Source: JBCBTJ01 sp964597685 (lineage in GTDB: Bacteria; Pseudomonadota; Alphaproteobacteria; Caulobacterales; Hyphomonadaceae). Taken from it: a stretch of 28,099 nt of DNA. Positions 15,386 through 23,292 of this stretch are shown piece after piece. How positions within the stretch are numbered: the stretch's first letter is position 1; each line of letters starts with the position of its first letter. The notes under the pieces are model-generated. The model saw only the letters and a list, made by a program, of their open reading frames with translations. It ran no database searches and was not told the DNA's origin. The position numbers were made by a program, and so were the translations under genes. The DNA is taken from contig CAZQZC010000017.1 in assembly GCA_964597685.1 (NCBI GenBank), positions 1-28,099 of the forward strand. The letters run 5' to 3'.

Positions 15386-16621
15386 GTGCCTGTCTCGAAA
15401 TTAAACGTCGCCGTCGCCGGCGCAGGTATTGGCGGACTGGCCACTGCGACGCTGTTGGCGAGAGCAGGACACGCTGTCCGAGTCTTCGAACGTTTCGAGA
15501 CGCCGGGCCCTGTCGGATCGGGATTGATGCTTCAGAAGACGGGCCTGGCCGTTCTCCGCGCCATCGGCCTTGAGCCCCCCGTTAAATCGATGGGACAACC
15601 GATCACACGGCTCCTCGGCAAGGCGTATGGATCAGGGCGGATTGTTCTCGACGTCCGCTTCCAAGCGCTTGCGGAGGATCTTGCAGGATTGGGGATCCAA
15701 CGCTCCGCCCTGTTCGACACGCTGTTGGCAGCGGCCCAGGCCTCCGGCGTGACGTTTGAAACGGGCTGCATGGTCTCGGGCGCGGACAAGAAAACCGGAG
15801 GGCTTTTCGGCCCAAACCGCAAGAGCTATGGCGAGTTCGACCTCATCGTCGACTCGCTGGGCGTCCGGTCTCCACTCTCGTCGCAGCCCCGGCGCGAATT
15901 GCCGTACGGCGCGCTGTGGACCACGCTGCCCTGGCCGGACGACAGTCCGTTTGCAGCCGACGCGCTGGAGCAACGCTATTTCGGCGCTCGCCAAATGGCC
16001 GGCGTGATGGCGAGCGGAACGACCACGCCGGGCGGACCGCAGACGGCAACCTATTTTTGGAGCATCCGAGGCGACGCCGAGCGCGCCTGGCGGACCGATC
16101 CCCTGGAGCGCTGGAGCCAGCGCGCCATCGCTCTGTGGCCGGAGACAGCGGTCCTGGTCGACCAAATCGTCAGCCACCGCCAAGTCGCCTTCGCACGCTA
16201 TCGCCACCGGACCCATTCGCAGCCGGTGGAGCGGCGCGTCGTCCACCTGGGCGATTCTTGGCACGCGACCAGCCCCCAATTGGGCCAGGGCGCCAACATG
16301 GCGCTGCTCGACGCTTGGGCCCTGTCCGACGCCCTAGCTGAATCGGAGAACTTGGACAGGGCCTTGAAACGCTACACGAACCTGAGACGCGGACATGTTC
16401 GTCTCTATCAGCTGATGAGCTGGATGTTTACGCCCGTCTATCAATCGGATTCTCGACTATTGCCCTGGATGCGCGACCACATTGCCGCTCCCCTCAGCCG
16501 GCTCGGGCCAGCGCCGAAACTGTTAGCGGCCATGGTCAGCGGCGCATTCGGCGCGCCCTTGCGCAAGCTAGGACTGGAGCAGACCGGTCACTCCATGGAG
16601 GCGGAGCGCGAGGCGGCCTAG
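15386..16621 (+). CDS. FAD-dependent monooxygenase (PHBH/UbiH-like)
   Basis: This is a flavoprotein hydroxylase of the group A aromatic monooxygenase type, 411 residues. The N-terminal Rossmann FAD motif is VAGAGIGGLATATLLARAGH (GAGIGG at about 12-17), followed by an acidic strand end VRVFER. A second FAD-binding motif near residues 288-305 reads GDSWHATSPQLGQGANMALLD, the GD-x-H-x-P-x-G-x-G-x-N pattern of the family. The start is a GTG at 15386 with GAGGAG 6 nt upstream. It shares its upstream region with mraZ, transcribed the other way, and ends 4 nt from the convergent ABC ATPase gene. The substrate is unknown. No aromatic or ubiquinone pathway genes are nearby. Confidence 0.85.
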   Translation: MPVSKLNVAVAGAGIGGLATATLLARAGHAVRVFERFETPGPVGSGLMLQKTGLAVLRAIGLEPPVKSMGQPITRLLGKAYGSGRIVLDVRFQALAEDLAGLGIQRSALFDTLLAAAQASGVTFETGCMVSGADKKTGGLFGPNRKSYGEFDLIVDSLGVRSPLSSQPRRELPYGALWTTLPWPDDSPFAADALEQRYFGARQMAGVMASGTTTPGGPQTATYFWSIRGDAERAWRTDPLERWSQRAIALWPETAVLVDQIVSHRQVAFARYRHRTHSQPVERRVVHLGDSWHATSPQLGQGANMALLDAWALSDALAESENLDRALKRYTNLRRGHVRLYQLMSWMFTPVYQSDSRLLPWMRDHIAAPLSRLGPAPKLLAAMVSGAFGAPLRKLGLEQTGHSMEAEREAA

Positions 16622-16625
16622 GTGT

Positions 16626-17402
16626 TTAGGCCCGCTTCGCCGCGCCGGCGGCCTGCTTGGCCATTTGGTTTTCGGCATAGGCGTCGAATACGTCGCCGAC
16701 ATCGCCGGCTTGCCGGATCTCGCCCTTGTCGAGCCAGATCCCGTGGGTGCAATTGTCCAGGAGAAGTTTGCGATTGTGCGAGGCGAGCACCAGAATGCCG
16801 GCGTTGTCGGCGAAGTCCTGCATCCGATTCGTCGCTTTGTCGCGAAACGACATGTCGCCGGCGCTCAACCATTCGTCCATCAGCAGGATCTCTGGCTCGA
16901 AGGCGGTGGCGATGGCGAAATTCAGCCGCATCTTCATGCCGGAGGAATAGGACCGGAACGGCATGTCCAGGAATTCGCCGAGTTCTGAAAACTCCGCGAT
17001 CCAATTGCGTTTGGCCTCGATCTCGTGCTTCGAGCGTCCGGCGGCGTAGCCGCGCAGGGTGATGTTCCGATGGCCGGTGGCGTCGGCGTTGGTGCCGACA
17101 TTGATGTTGATGAGGCTCGTCAGCGCGCCCACCGATTTGACCTTGCCGACGTCCGGGCACAAGAGCCCGCTCAAAACCCTGAGCAAGGTCGACTTGCCGG
17201 ACCCGTTCGCGCCGATGATCGCCAGTCGATCGCCGCTGCGCAATTCGAAGCTGACGTCGCGGACCGCGCAGAAGCCCACGGCTTCACCCGATTTCGCGTA
17301 AACAAAGCGTTCCGCCTCCGACGGCTTGGGCGTGACGCCGTGCGTTGGAAACACAACGCCGATATTCGCAGCCTCCAGACGATACATGCGCGTTACAGCC
17401 AT
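16626..17402 (-). CDS. polysaccharide ABC exporter, ATP-binding subunit (Wzt/KpsT type)
   Basis: This ATPase subunit energises export of lipid-linked or capsular polysaccharide across the inner membrane. The protein is about 258 residues starting MAVTRMYRLEAANIG. Walker A is IGANGSGKST (about 63-72), the signature is SYSSGMKMRL (151-160), Walker B is ILLMDE (172-177) and the switch histidine is in LASHNRK. The SxGMxxRLxFA form of the signature is typical of polysaccharide exporters. It lacks the C-terminal carbohydrate-binding domain of Wzt, so it resembles the KpsT/short type. About 25 extra residues (VTPKPSEAERFVYAKSGEAV) lie in the N-terminal beta region. The ATG at 17402 overlaps the permease stop by 10 nt, so the two subunits are probably translated together. 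Confidence 0.9.
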   Translation of the reverse strand: MAVTRMYRLEAANIGVVFPTHGVTPKPSEAERFVYAKSGEAVGFCAVRDVSFELRSGDRLAIIGANGSGKSTLLRVLSGLLCPDVGKVKSVGALTSLININVGTNADATGHRNITLRGYAAGRSKHEIEAKRNWIAEFSELGEFLDMPFRSYSSGMKMRLNFAIATAFEPEILLMDEWLSAGDMSFRDKATNRMQDFADNAGILVLASHNRKLLLDNCTHGIWLDKGEIRQAGDVGDVFDAYAENQMAKQAAGAAKRA

Positions 17403-18202
17403 CGCGTCAGTCTCGCGCGCCAGATTGAACCGATCAAGAGGAGCGCCAGCCAGCCGCCGACGGTGACACAGCCAACGATTGTCCAATGGAGCTCAAGGTT
17501 TCCTTCCCCAATAATCGGCGCCCGTAATATCTGCACAAAGTGCGTGACCGGATTGAAGTCGGCCGCGATCCGCCGCCCCCCTTCGGTTTGATCGTAATCC
17601 CACAGAATTGGCGTCGTAAAGAACAGGAGACGCGTTAATGCGCTGACCAGATGCTGCAAGTCGCGGGAGCGCGTGCTTAACAAGCCAAGCAAATACTGAA
17701 CCCAGACCCCGTTTATGAGAAATACGGGGATCGCCAGCAAGGCCATCCACGCTTCAGGGTCGGGTCGCCAAGGGGAGCCTGAATTGTTCCGCGGCGCGCC
17801 CATCGGATCCACGCCGCTGGCGAGCAACGCAGCAAACGCAATGATTATAAGCGCGTAAAGCGCGAAGGGCACGACCGAACGCGCAATGCTTTTGTATACG
17901 TAAATCGAGAATGGAAGGCGCGCGCTCTCGATCCAGGACCGCGACTGGATGAACACATTGGTTCCGTCGGTCAGGTTGCCGACCACGAACGTGTACGCCG
18001 CAAGGCCAATGGCGACTTGTATGATCGAGGGGCCGTCCAGCCCCCGAAAGAACAAACCGATCGCAGCGATAAAGATCAGGAATGACGCGACGATCCACCC
18101 GACGCCCAAGACGCTGCCGTGGAAGCGGCTCTTTACCTCCTCCACGGCGAAACGCAGCCAGATGCTCGGCATGGCGAACCCGTCCGCCAGGTCTCGAACC
18201 AA
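17393..18202 (-). CDS. polysaccharide ABC exporter, ABC-2 permease subunit (Wzm/KpsM type)
   Basis: This is the membrane subunit partnering the following ATPase. Starting at TTG 18202 gives 269 residues with an amphipathic N-terminus (LWLRFAVEEVKSRFHGSVLG-like region) and about six hydrophobic helices, as in ABC-2 polysaccharide permeases. The segment VLGVGWIVASFLIFIAAIGL is typical of the first helix, and RLLFFTTPILWDYD matches the conserved helix-5 region. The start is uncertain. The in-frame sequence upstream of the TTG (GDIAVSEYSKSAETGLKAL) looks coding but has no ATG, GTG or TTG. Removing one G from the run at 18262-18265 or 18267-18270 would join it to a GTG at 18302. ATG 18172 is a shorter alternative. 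Confidence 0.85.
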   Translation of the reverse strand: MVRDLADGFAMPSIWLRFAVEEVKSRFHGSVLGVGWIVASFLIFIAAIGLFFRGLDGPSIIQVAIGLAAYTFVVGNLTDGTNVFIQSRSWIESARLPFSIYVYKSIARSVVPFALYALIIIAFAALLASGVDPMGAPRNNSGSPWRPDPEAWMALLAIPVFLINGVWVQYLLGLLSTRSRDLQHLVSALTRLLFFTTPILWDYDQTEGGRRIAADFNPVTHFVQILRAPIIGEGNLELHWTIVGCVTVGGWLALLLIGSIWRARLTRWL

Positions 18203-18285
18203 GGCCTTCAGTCCGGTCTCAGCAGACTTTGAGTACTCTGAAACGGCGATGTCGCCGGAAGCCCCGCCCCAGTTCGTTAACGACG

Positions 18286-18516
18286 TCAGCTTGCGTCTCC
18301 ACCAGCTTTCTCGCCGCCTGATACAAAGAGAATACGGGTTTGACCGTTTTCCGCGCTCCGCTTGCGGAACCGGCCGTTTGCTCCCATGCTGACCATGTCG
18401 GCGCTCTCCAGAGCGCCGCTGATGTTCTCAAACGACGCGTTTAAGACTTTTCGCACGACGCCGGCGCTTTGACCGGTTGACGCGGCCACGGTCTCACACA
18501 GTGTCTTGTAATCCAT
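18286..18516 (-). CDS. short HU/IHF-like DNA-binding protein
   Basis: From ATG 18516 this gives 76 residues. The first 50 follow the HU/IHF helical pattern: LCETVAASTGQSAGVVRKVL, then a second helix NASFENISGALESADMVSMG and G-x-F-x-x-R (GRFRKR). HU would continue into a DNA-clasping beta arm with an R-N-P tip and a C-terminal helix. Here the chain ends after a short glycine-rich tail (VSGGEKAGGDAS). GGGA lies 6 nt before this ATG, and ATG 18522 is nearly as good. Third-position G/C drops after about residue 52, while the +1 frame there reads on as plausible protein, so a frameshift is possible. It sits inside a polysaccharide operon, 67 nt after manC. Confidence 0.6.
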   Translation of the reverse strand: MDYKTLCETVAASTGQSAGVVRKVLNASFENISGALESADMVSMGANGRFRKRSAENGQTRILFVSGGEKAGGDAS

Positions 18517-18583
18517 TTTCATTCCCATCTTTTGGTTCGAGAAAACAAGGTTCAAGCTTGGCGATGGACCCCCTGCAAGCCTT

Positions 18584-19648
18584 CTAAAGCCGTTGTGCAG
18601 AGTCCCGGTTTTTCAACTCCTCGACAATCTTCTTGACGTCTTGAGCGCGGTCGACGGGCAGTACCAGGACTGCGTTGTCGTGCGCGACGACGCACAGATT
18701 CGACACGCCGACCGCCGCCAATAAGACGTCTCCGTCGGCGCGCAGATAGCAATTTTCGGTGTCGAGCGCCACCACGTCTCCAAGTTGCGGCGCAGTTGCG
18801 ATCTCGGCGATTGCGCTCCAAGATCCGATATCGCTCCAGCCGCACTCAAGAGGGCCTTGGACAGCCGCCTTCGATGTTTTCTCCATCACGGCGTAGTCAA
18901 TCGAATCGGAGCGACACGCTTCAAATGCGGCGGTGTTCAGCGTGACGACCGCGCCGCGGCGTTCTCCGGCGTCGAGCGCCTCCAGGCTTTGGGCCAGAAT
19001 GTCCGGCGCGTGCGCGTCCATTTCGCCCAACATCGCGTCGCGGGAGAACAAAAAGATGCCCGCATTCCAGGCGTACCGACCGTCGGCGATGTAGCCCTCG
19101 GCTACGGGCCGCGTTGGTTTCTCGACAAAGGATTCCACGCGGCGGCACGCGCCGTTGAGCACGTCGCCGCTTCGAATGTAACCGTAGCCGGTTTCGGGAC
19201 TGCGGGCCGCAATGCCAAACGTCGTGATCCAGCCCTCTGCGCTGACGGATGCCGCGTCGGCGACGGCGGCTCGGAAGGCGCTGGGGTCGGCCACATGGTG
19301 ATCCGACGGCAGCAAGAGAGCGAGATCGCCGGGCTCCGTGGCTAGCGACGCGGCGATCGCTGCGACGGCGGCCGTATTTCGGCCGAAGGGCTCAAGAACC
19401 ACATGTCCCGGCGTAACGCCGATCTCGTCAAGTTGGTCGAGAATGAGCGATTCATAAGCCGCTGCGCCGATAATCGACGGCGGAGCAAAGTCGACGCCGT
19501 CCGGCGCCTCTCCGAAGCGGAGCACCGTCTCCTGGAACATCGTCTTGTCCGTGACGAGGCGCTGAAACTGCTTCGGCTGACGCTTTCGAGACACAGGCCA
19601 AAGGCGTGTGCCGGCGCCGCCGGCCATGATCACCGGATGAATGCGCAT
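18584..19648 (-). CDS. manC: mannose-1-phosphate guanylyltransferase (monofunctional)
   Basis: The enzyme makes GDP-mannose from mannose-1-phosphate and GTP. The 354-residue protein starts MRIHPVIMAGGAGTRLWPVS with the nucleotidyltransferase motif GGAGTRLWPVSRKRQPKQF (about 10-28). It continues with LLLPSDHHV, ETGYGYI, VESFVEKPT, YAWNAGIFLF and ECGWSDIGSW, all diagnostic of the GDP-mannose pyrophosphorylase family. It lacks the roughly 110-residue C-terminal cupin isomerase domain of bifunctional ManC/AlgA enzymes. Mannose-6-phosphate must therefore come from a separate isomerase, plausibly the adjacent AGE-family gene. Its ATG shares one base with that gene's stop (TGATG), so translation is coupled. 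Confidence 0.93.
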   Translation of the reverse strand: MRIHPVIMAGGAGTRLWPVSRKRQPKQFQRLVTDKTMFQETVLRFGEAPDGVDFAPPSIIGAAAYESLILDQLDEIGVTPGHVVLEPFGRNTAAVAAIAASLATEPGDLALLLPSDHHVADPSAFRAAVADAASVSAEGWITTFGIAARSPETGYGYIRSGDVLNGACRRVESFVEKPTRPVAEGYIADGRYAWNAGIFLFSRDAMLGEMDAHAPDILAQSLEALDAGERRGAVVTLNTAAFEACRSDSIDYAVMEKTSKAAVQGPLECGWSDIGSWSAIAEIATAPQLGDVVALDTENCYLRADGDVLLAAVGVSNLCVVAHDNAVLVLPVDRAQDVKKIVEELKNRDSAQRL

Positions 19649-20847
19649 CAGGCGTGAAGCGGCTGTGCGACGGCGGTCTCACGACTTGTCGGAGCGAAGA
19701 TCGGACGAGCCGGTTGAGGCGCCAGGGGCGCCGTCTCAGCGGCGGCGCAAAACAAGTGATAAAAGGTGCTGGCCGGCGCGCTCGGTTCAACGGTTTCGCC
19801 TTGGGGGCCGACGCGATCAATCCACAGTCCCGCCTGCTCGCGGTCGAGATATGTGCCGAACAAATTGTCGATGGCCAGGCCCAGGTCACCGGCCGCGGAC
19901 GCGTCGCCGGCTTTGGCCCGCGCCGCAAGCGCTTTGATGTGTTCGGTTTGTGGCCAAGTGCGCCGGGTCGGCATGTGTTCGGCTCCGGTTTCGAGAACCG
20001 CGTCAACCAATAGTCCCGACTTTGGGCAGCAGCCGAGTTCAATAGCCGATCGGAGAAGCCTATCGGCCGCGTTCCCAACGGGCGCGCCCGTATGTTCCCC
20101 GTACTTCTGCAGGAGCCAGGACCATTCCGCCATATGCCCAGGCTCTACGACGTTTTCACCCTGGCTGGCCGCAAGCGACCAATCCTGGTTGAAGAACTCG
20201 TACAAGAGGCCGCGCTGGCTGTCATAGAAGCGGCTGTAGAAGAGCCCCGCGATTTCGCCTGCGCGCGCCAGCCACCGTTCTTCGTTCGTCGCTTCGTAGA
20301 GCGCCAGAAACGCCTCGAACAGGTGCATGTGGGGATTCTGCCGGCGGATATCGCCGCCGCAATCGCTCTCGCGCCAGCCGCCGTTCTCGGCTTTCAAGGC
20401 GGTGTCGATGAAAGCGACCGTTTTCTCTGCAACGCGCAGAAAGGCGCGATCGCCGAATGCGCGGTAGGCCCACGCCATGGCCAAGACGACGAAAGCCTGG
20501 TCGTAGAGATCCCGCTTGGCGTCAATCACCTCGCCGGTCGGCGACAGCAAGTGCGCGCAGCCGGGCTGTTCAGCGCAGAGCGCCTGATTTTGGACGAATG
20601 CGAAAACGTCGGCGACAATGTCTGATCCGTCGAACCAGTCCAAAGCGTGCGCGTGAGAAAACACGTACAATTGCCGGAACTGGACCCGAACCCGCTTGTT
20701 CGCGCCGGCCACGGGGGATCCGTCCTGATTGAGCTTCTCGTGGAAGCCGCCGTGGATCTTATCTAATCCTTGCTTCGCCCAAATCGGCAAGGCGTCTTGG
20801 ACGGCCCATTTCCGGAACCGGCCAGCCTGCGAAATCGCCACCCCCAT
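19648..20847 (-). CDS. AGE-family sugar epimerase/isomerase (probable mannose-6-phosphate isomerase)
   Basis: This is a cytosolic alpha/alpha-barrel protein of the N-acylglucosamine 2-epimerase family, 399 residues. Recognisable conserved patches are RVQFRQLYVFSHAHALDW, AKRDLYDQAFVVLAMAW, RQNPHMHLFEAFLALYE, VEPGHMAEWSWLLQKYG, RRTWPQTEHIKALAARA and a late ASTFYHLFCAA. These hold the arginine and histidine residues that line the family's active site. The tail after about residue 375 is low-complexity Ala/Pro. GGGGAGGAG lies 6 nt before the ATG. The overlap with manC, and the lack of an isomerase domain in ManC, suggest it converts fructose-6-phosphate to mannose-6-phosphate. Mannose/fructose isomerase or GlcNAc 2-epimerase activity are alternatives. 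Confidence 0.85.
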   Translation of the reverse strand: MGVAISQAGRFRKWAVQDALPIWAKQGLDKIHGGFHEKLNQDGSPVAGANKRVRVQFRQLYVFSHAHALDWFDGSDIVADVFAFVQNQALCAEQPGCAHLLSPTGEVIDAKRDLYDQAFVVLAMAWAYRAFGDRAFLRVAEKTVAFIDTALKAENGGWRESDCGGDIRRQNPHMHLFEAFLALYEATNEERWLARAGEIAGLFYSRFYDSQRGLLYEFFNQDWSLAASQGENVVEPGHMAEWSWLLQKYGEHTGAPVGNAADRLLRSAIELGCCPKSGLLVDAVLETGAEHMPTRRTWPQTEHIKALAARAKAGDASAAGDLGLAIDNLFGTYLDREQAGLWIDRVGPQGETVEPSAPASTFYHLFCAAAETAPLAPQPARPIFAPTSRETAVAQPLHA

Positions 20848-20998
20848 GATGAACTCCTCCCCTACGCGAACCGCAAGTTCAGATAAACACGGTTCATGTA
20901 ATCTTTATGACGAATGCGTAACCCAGGGAAGCGCTACGCAGGCAATTTGAACAGTCAGCTGCGGAAACACCGCAAAAAACATGCCCCGGCGCCTTCCC

Positions 20999-21991
20999 CT
21001 ATGGCAGGGAGCGCACGTCTGGTTGGCGCCGCCGCAGCTTGTTGAAGCTCCAGGACATGGATCGAGCGATCTGCCCCGACGAGACATGGCGGCGCGTATT
21101 TCGGCGTCGCACTGTTCTGGCGGAGCCCGCGACGCCGTCTTTGACGCCTCGAAGAAGCGGCGCGAAGCGCGGCGCTCCGATGGCGCGGACAATGAGATAA
21201 ATGTTGATCGCAATCTGTCCGGGCAGCGTGGCCACCAACAAAGGCCAAGGCGTGTTCTTGGCGAACGTCCAGATGCGGTTGCGGGCGCCGTGGTAGACGG
21301 CGAACGGGCTTTGCTCGCCCGACACGCCGCCGCCCTCGTGTTCAATCGCGGCGTCCGGCAGGAAGACGCAGCGTTCGCCCGCGAGCCGCATGCGGTATCC
21401 GAGATCCACGTCCTCGCAGAAGCAAAAGAACGTCTCGTCAAACCCTCCATGCGCCAGAAAGACCTCGCGATTGTAGATCGCGCTGGCGCCGCAGGGGCTG
21501 AAGCACTCGCCTTCGCCGGGAAGGGCGTCCGCCGGCTGGTCGTAGCCGCCGCGCCAAGGCAGGCCGAAGCCGAAATAGGAATCGCCTGCGCCGTCGAGGG
21601 TCGACCGGTCGCCGAGGCGGTATTGCGCGCAGGCGAACATCGCGATCCCCGGATGACGGTCGGCCCCGGCCGCCACACGCTCCAACCAGTCGGGATCAGC
21701 TTCGGCGTCCGGGTTCAAGAGCGCAAGCCAGTCGCCGCGCGCACGCTGCGCCGCGAGGTTGTTGCCCCCCGCAAAGCCGAGATTATCCGAGCTTTTTATC
21801 AGCTCAAAATGAGAAAAATGCTCGCCGTTCAGATCGTCAGCCGAGCCGTCCGTCGACGCGTTGTCGACGACGAAGACCTCGAAGTCGCGAAAGGTCTGGC
21901 GACGCAGCGAATTGAGCGCGCCAGCGAGGAAGCGCCCGCCATTGTAATTGACGATGATCACGGAAAAGCGCGGCGCCGCGCGTTCGGTCAT
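20999..21991 (-). CDS. GT2-family glycosyltransferase (rhamnosyltransferase-like)
   Basis: This is a cytoplasmic-face glycosyltransferase of about 330 residues starting MTERAAPRFSVIIVNYNGGR. It has the GT-A fold pattern: VIIVNYNGG, VVDNASTDGS (41-50), NLGFAGGNN (70-78), the NPDAEADPDW nucleotide and metal motif (93-102) and the acceptor-site FDETFFCFCEDVDLGYRMRLAG. The EDVDL motif is typical of dTDP-rhamnose/N-acetylglucosaminyl-diphospholipid transferases. A hydrophobic segment near the C-terminus (PLLVATLPGQIAINIYLIV) may bind the membrane. The frame is open upstream to 22195, but the family N-terminus places the start at 21991. It lies 151 nt upstream of the AGE gene and is divergent from the aminotransferase. 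The donor sugar is not determinable. Confidence 0.88.
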   Translation of the reverse strand: MTERAAPRFSVIIVNYNGGRFLAGALNSLRRQTFRDFEVFVVDNASTDGSADDLNGEHFSHFELIKSSDNLGFAGGNNLAAQRARGDWLALLNPDAEADPDWLERVAAGADRHPGIAMFACAQYRLGDRSTLDGAGDSYFGFGLPWRGGYDQPADALPGEGECFSPCGASAIYNREVFLAHGGFDETFFCFCEDVDLGYRMRLAGERCVFLPDAAIEHEGGGVSGEQSPFAVYHGARNRIWTFAKNTPWPLLVATLPGQIAINIYLIVRAIGAPRFAPLLRGVKDGVAGSARTVRRRNTRRHVSSGQIARSMSWSFNKLRRRQPDVRSLP

Positions 21992-22006
21992 GGGGTGGAT
22001 CCAGAT

Positions 22007-22042
22007 CAGGTTGACGTTTGGGTTCCACACTCGGTCAACCTG
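22007..22042. repeat. perfect 9-bp inverted repeat in the divergent GT2/aminotransferase interval
   Basis: CAGGTTGAC (22007-22015) and GTCAACCTG (22034-22042) are exact inverse complements separated by 18 nt, giving a centre-to-centre distance of 27 bp. They lie between two divergent starts (21991 minus, 22134 plus), 16 bp from the glycosyltransferase ATG. A dimeric regulator binding both arms is possible. Confidence 0.4.
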
Positions 22043-22064
22043 CGCAAGAGGCGCAACATTCGAT

Positions 22065-22079
22065 AAGACAATGTGTCTT
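22065..22079. repeat. second inverted repeat in the same interval
   Basis: AAGACA and TGTCTT (6-bp arms, 3-nt spacer) lie 55 bp upstream of the aminotransferase ATG. Two copies of GCGCAA (22042-22047 and 22051-22056) stand between it and the first inverted repeat. It may be an operator half-turn pair or a small hairpin. Evidence is symmetry only. Confidence 0.3.
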
Positions 22080-22133
22080 GCGCGGGGATCGGCCGCCTGT
22101 GTAGCCGGGCGTCGAGTGAAAGGGTTCGCATCC

Positions 22134-23288
22134 ATGCGGTTTATCGACTTGCAGGCCCAGCGCGCGCAGATCGCCGATAAGGTCGACAGCGCCATTGCGC
22201 GCGTTGTCGAAGACGGCCGCTATGTCATGGGGCCGGACGTGGCGGCGTTTGAAGCGGCGCTGTCGGACTATGCCGGCGCGGCCCGGACCGTCGCCTGCGC
22301 CAACGGAACCGACGCGCTGGCGCTTCCGCTGATGGCTTGGGGGATCCGACCGGGCGACGCGATTTTCGCACCGAGCTTCACCTTCGTCGCGACCGCCCAG
22401 GTCATTCCGTGGCTGGGCGCCGAGCCTGTTTTTGTCGATGTCGATCCCGACACTTACACGATGGATCCCGAAAGCCTCGCCCGGGAAATCGCCCGTGTGC
22501 GGAGCGAGGGACGGCTGACCCCGCGCGCTGTGATCGCCGTCGATCTGTTTGGCCAGCCAGCCGATTACCGAGCCCTGGCCCCGATCGCGCATGAGGACGG
22601 TCTGAAGCTGATCGCCGACACGGCCCAGGGTTTTGGCTGCACCCTGGATGGCGATCATCCCGTTTCTTTCGCCGATATCGCGACGACCAGTTTTTTTCCG
22701 GCGAAGCCCCTCGGCTGCTATGGCGACGGCGGGGCGGTTTTGACCAATGATCCGGACCTCGCCGATCTGATCGATTCGCTCCGCGTCTATGGCAAGGTCA
22801 CCCCGGCCGACGCCGCGGCGCGGGACTTCCGGCACGATCCCAAGTATCTCAGCCTGCGCGTGGGCATGAACTCGCGGCTAGATTCGATCCAAGCCGCCGT
22901 CCTGTTGGAAAAACTGAAGATCTTCGACGATGAACTGGCCAAGCGCGACGCGATCGCCGCGCGCTACGCTGAAGGCCTGGCGGGCCACGTCGCCAAAACG
23001 CCGGTCGTGATCCCAGGCGGCCGATCGGTGTGGGCCCAGTACACGATCGAGCACGAGGACCGCGACGGCTTGGCCGCGCACCTTAAGGCGCACGAGATCC
23101 CGAGCGCCGTTTATTATCCGGTTCCAATCCACATGCAGGACTTTTGCGCGCGATATCCCGCCCCGCCGTGCGGCCTGCCGGCCAGCGTTGCAGCATCGCA
23201 ACGGGTTATCTCTCTGCCCATGCATCCCTATTTGAGCATCGCCGATCAAGACCGTGTCATCGACGCTGTCGCTTCCTTTCAAGGCTAA
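22134..23288 (+). CDS. DegT/DnrJ/EryC1-type PLP sugar aminotransferase (WbpE-like)
   Basis: This PLP enzyme aminates a nucleotide-linked keto sugar. It is 384 residues from MRFIDLQAQRAQIADKVDSA, with AAAGGG 9 nt before the ATG. Conserved blocks are CANGTDALALPLMAWGI, FTFVATAQVIPWLGAEPVFVD-like strand, DTAQGFGC, and SFFPAKPLGCYGDGGA, in which Lys191 should bind PLP. NSRLDSIQAAVL and VISLPMHPYL follow. As I recall WbpE, the UDP-2-acetamido-3-keto-glucuronate 3-aminotransferase, these blocks align closely with it, so a 3-amino sugar product is plausible. WbpB/WbpA-type oxidoreductase partners are not in this window. It is followed after 4 nt by glmM, indicating one operon. Confidence 0.9.
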   Translation: MRFIDLQAQRAQIADKVDSAIARVVEDGRYVMGPDVAAFEAALSDYAGAARTVACANGTDALALPLMAWGIRPGDAIFAPSFTFVATAQVIPWLGAEPVFVDVDPDTYTMDPESLAREIARVRSEGRLTPRAVIAVDLFGQPADYRALAPIAHEDGLKLIADTAQGFGCTLDGDHPVSFADIATTSFFPAKPLGCYGDGGAVLTNDPDLADLIDSLRVYGKVTPADAAARDFRHDPKYLSLRVGMNSRLDSIQAAVLLEKLKIFDDELAKRDAIAARYAEGLAGHVAKTPVVIPGGRSVWAQYTIEHEDRDGLAAHLKAHEIPSAVYYPVPIHMQDFCARYPAPPCGLPASVAASQRVISLPMHPYLSIADQDRVIDAVASFQG

Positions 23289-23292
23289 TTGT

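Noticed and set aside
16622..17160. Overlapping minus-strand frame rich in Arg and His within the ABC ATPase gene
   Set aside because: The ATPase Walker A, signature and Walker B motifs are all in the other frame.
20960..20980. Stem TGCGG-AAACA-CCGCA followed by an A-run, considered as a terminator of the glycosyltransferase gene
   Set aside because: The T-run would precede the stem on the minus strand, so it cannot act as an intrinsic terminator for that gene, and no plus-strand gene ends there.
20981..22066. Long open frame on the plus strand (361 codons) opposite the glycosyltransferase
   Set aside because: It is the antisense of a clearly recognised GT2 gene. Its translation is arginine/alanine rich with no family pattern, as expected in GC-rich DNA.
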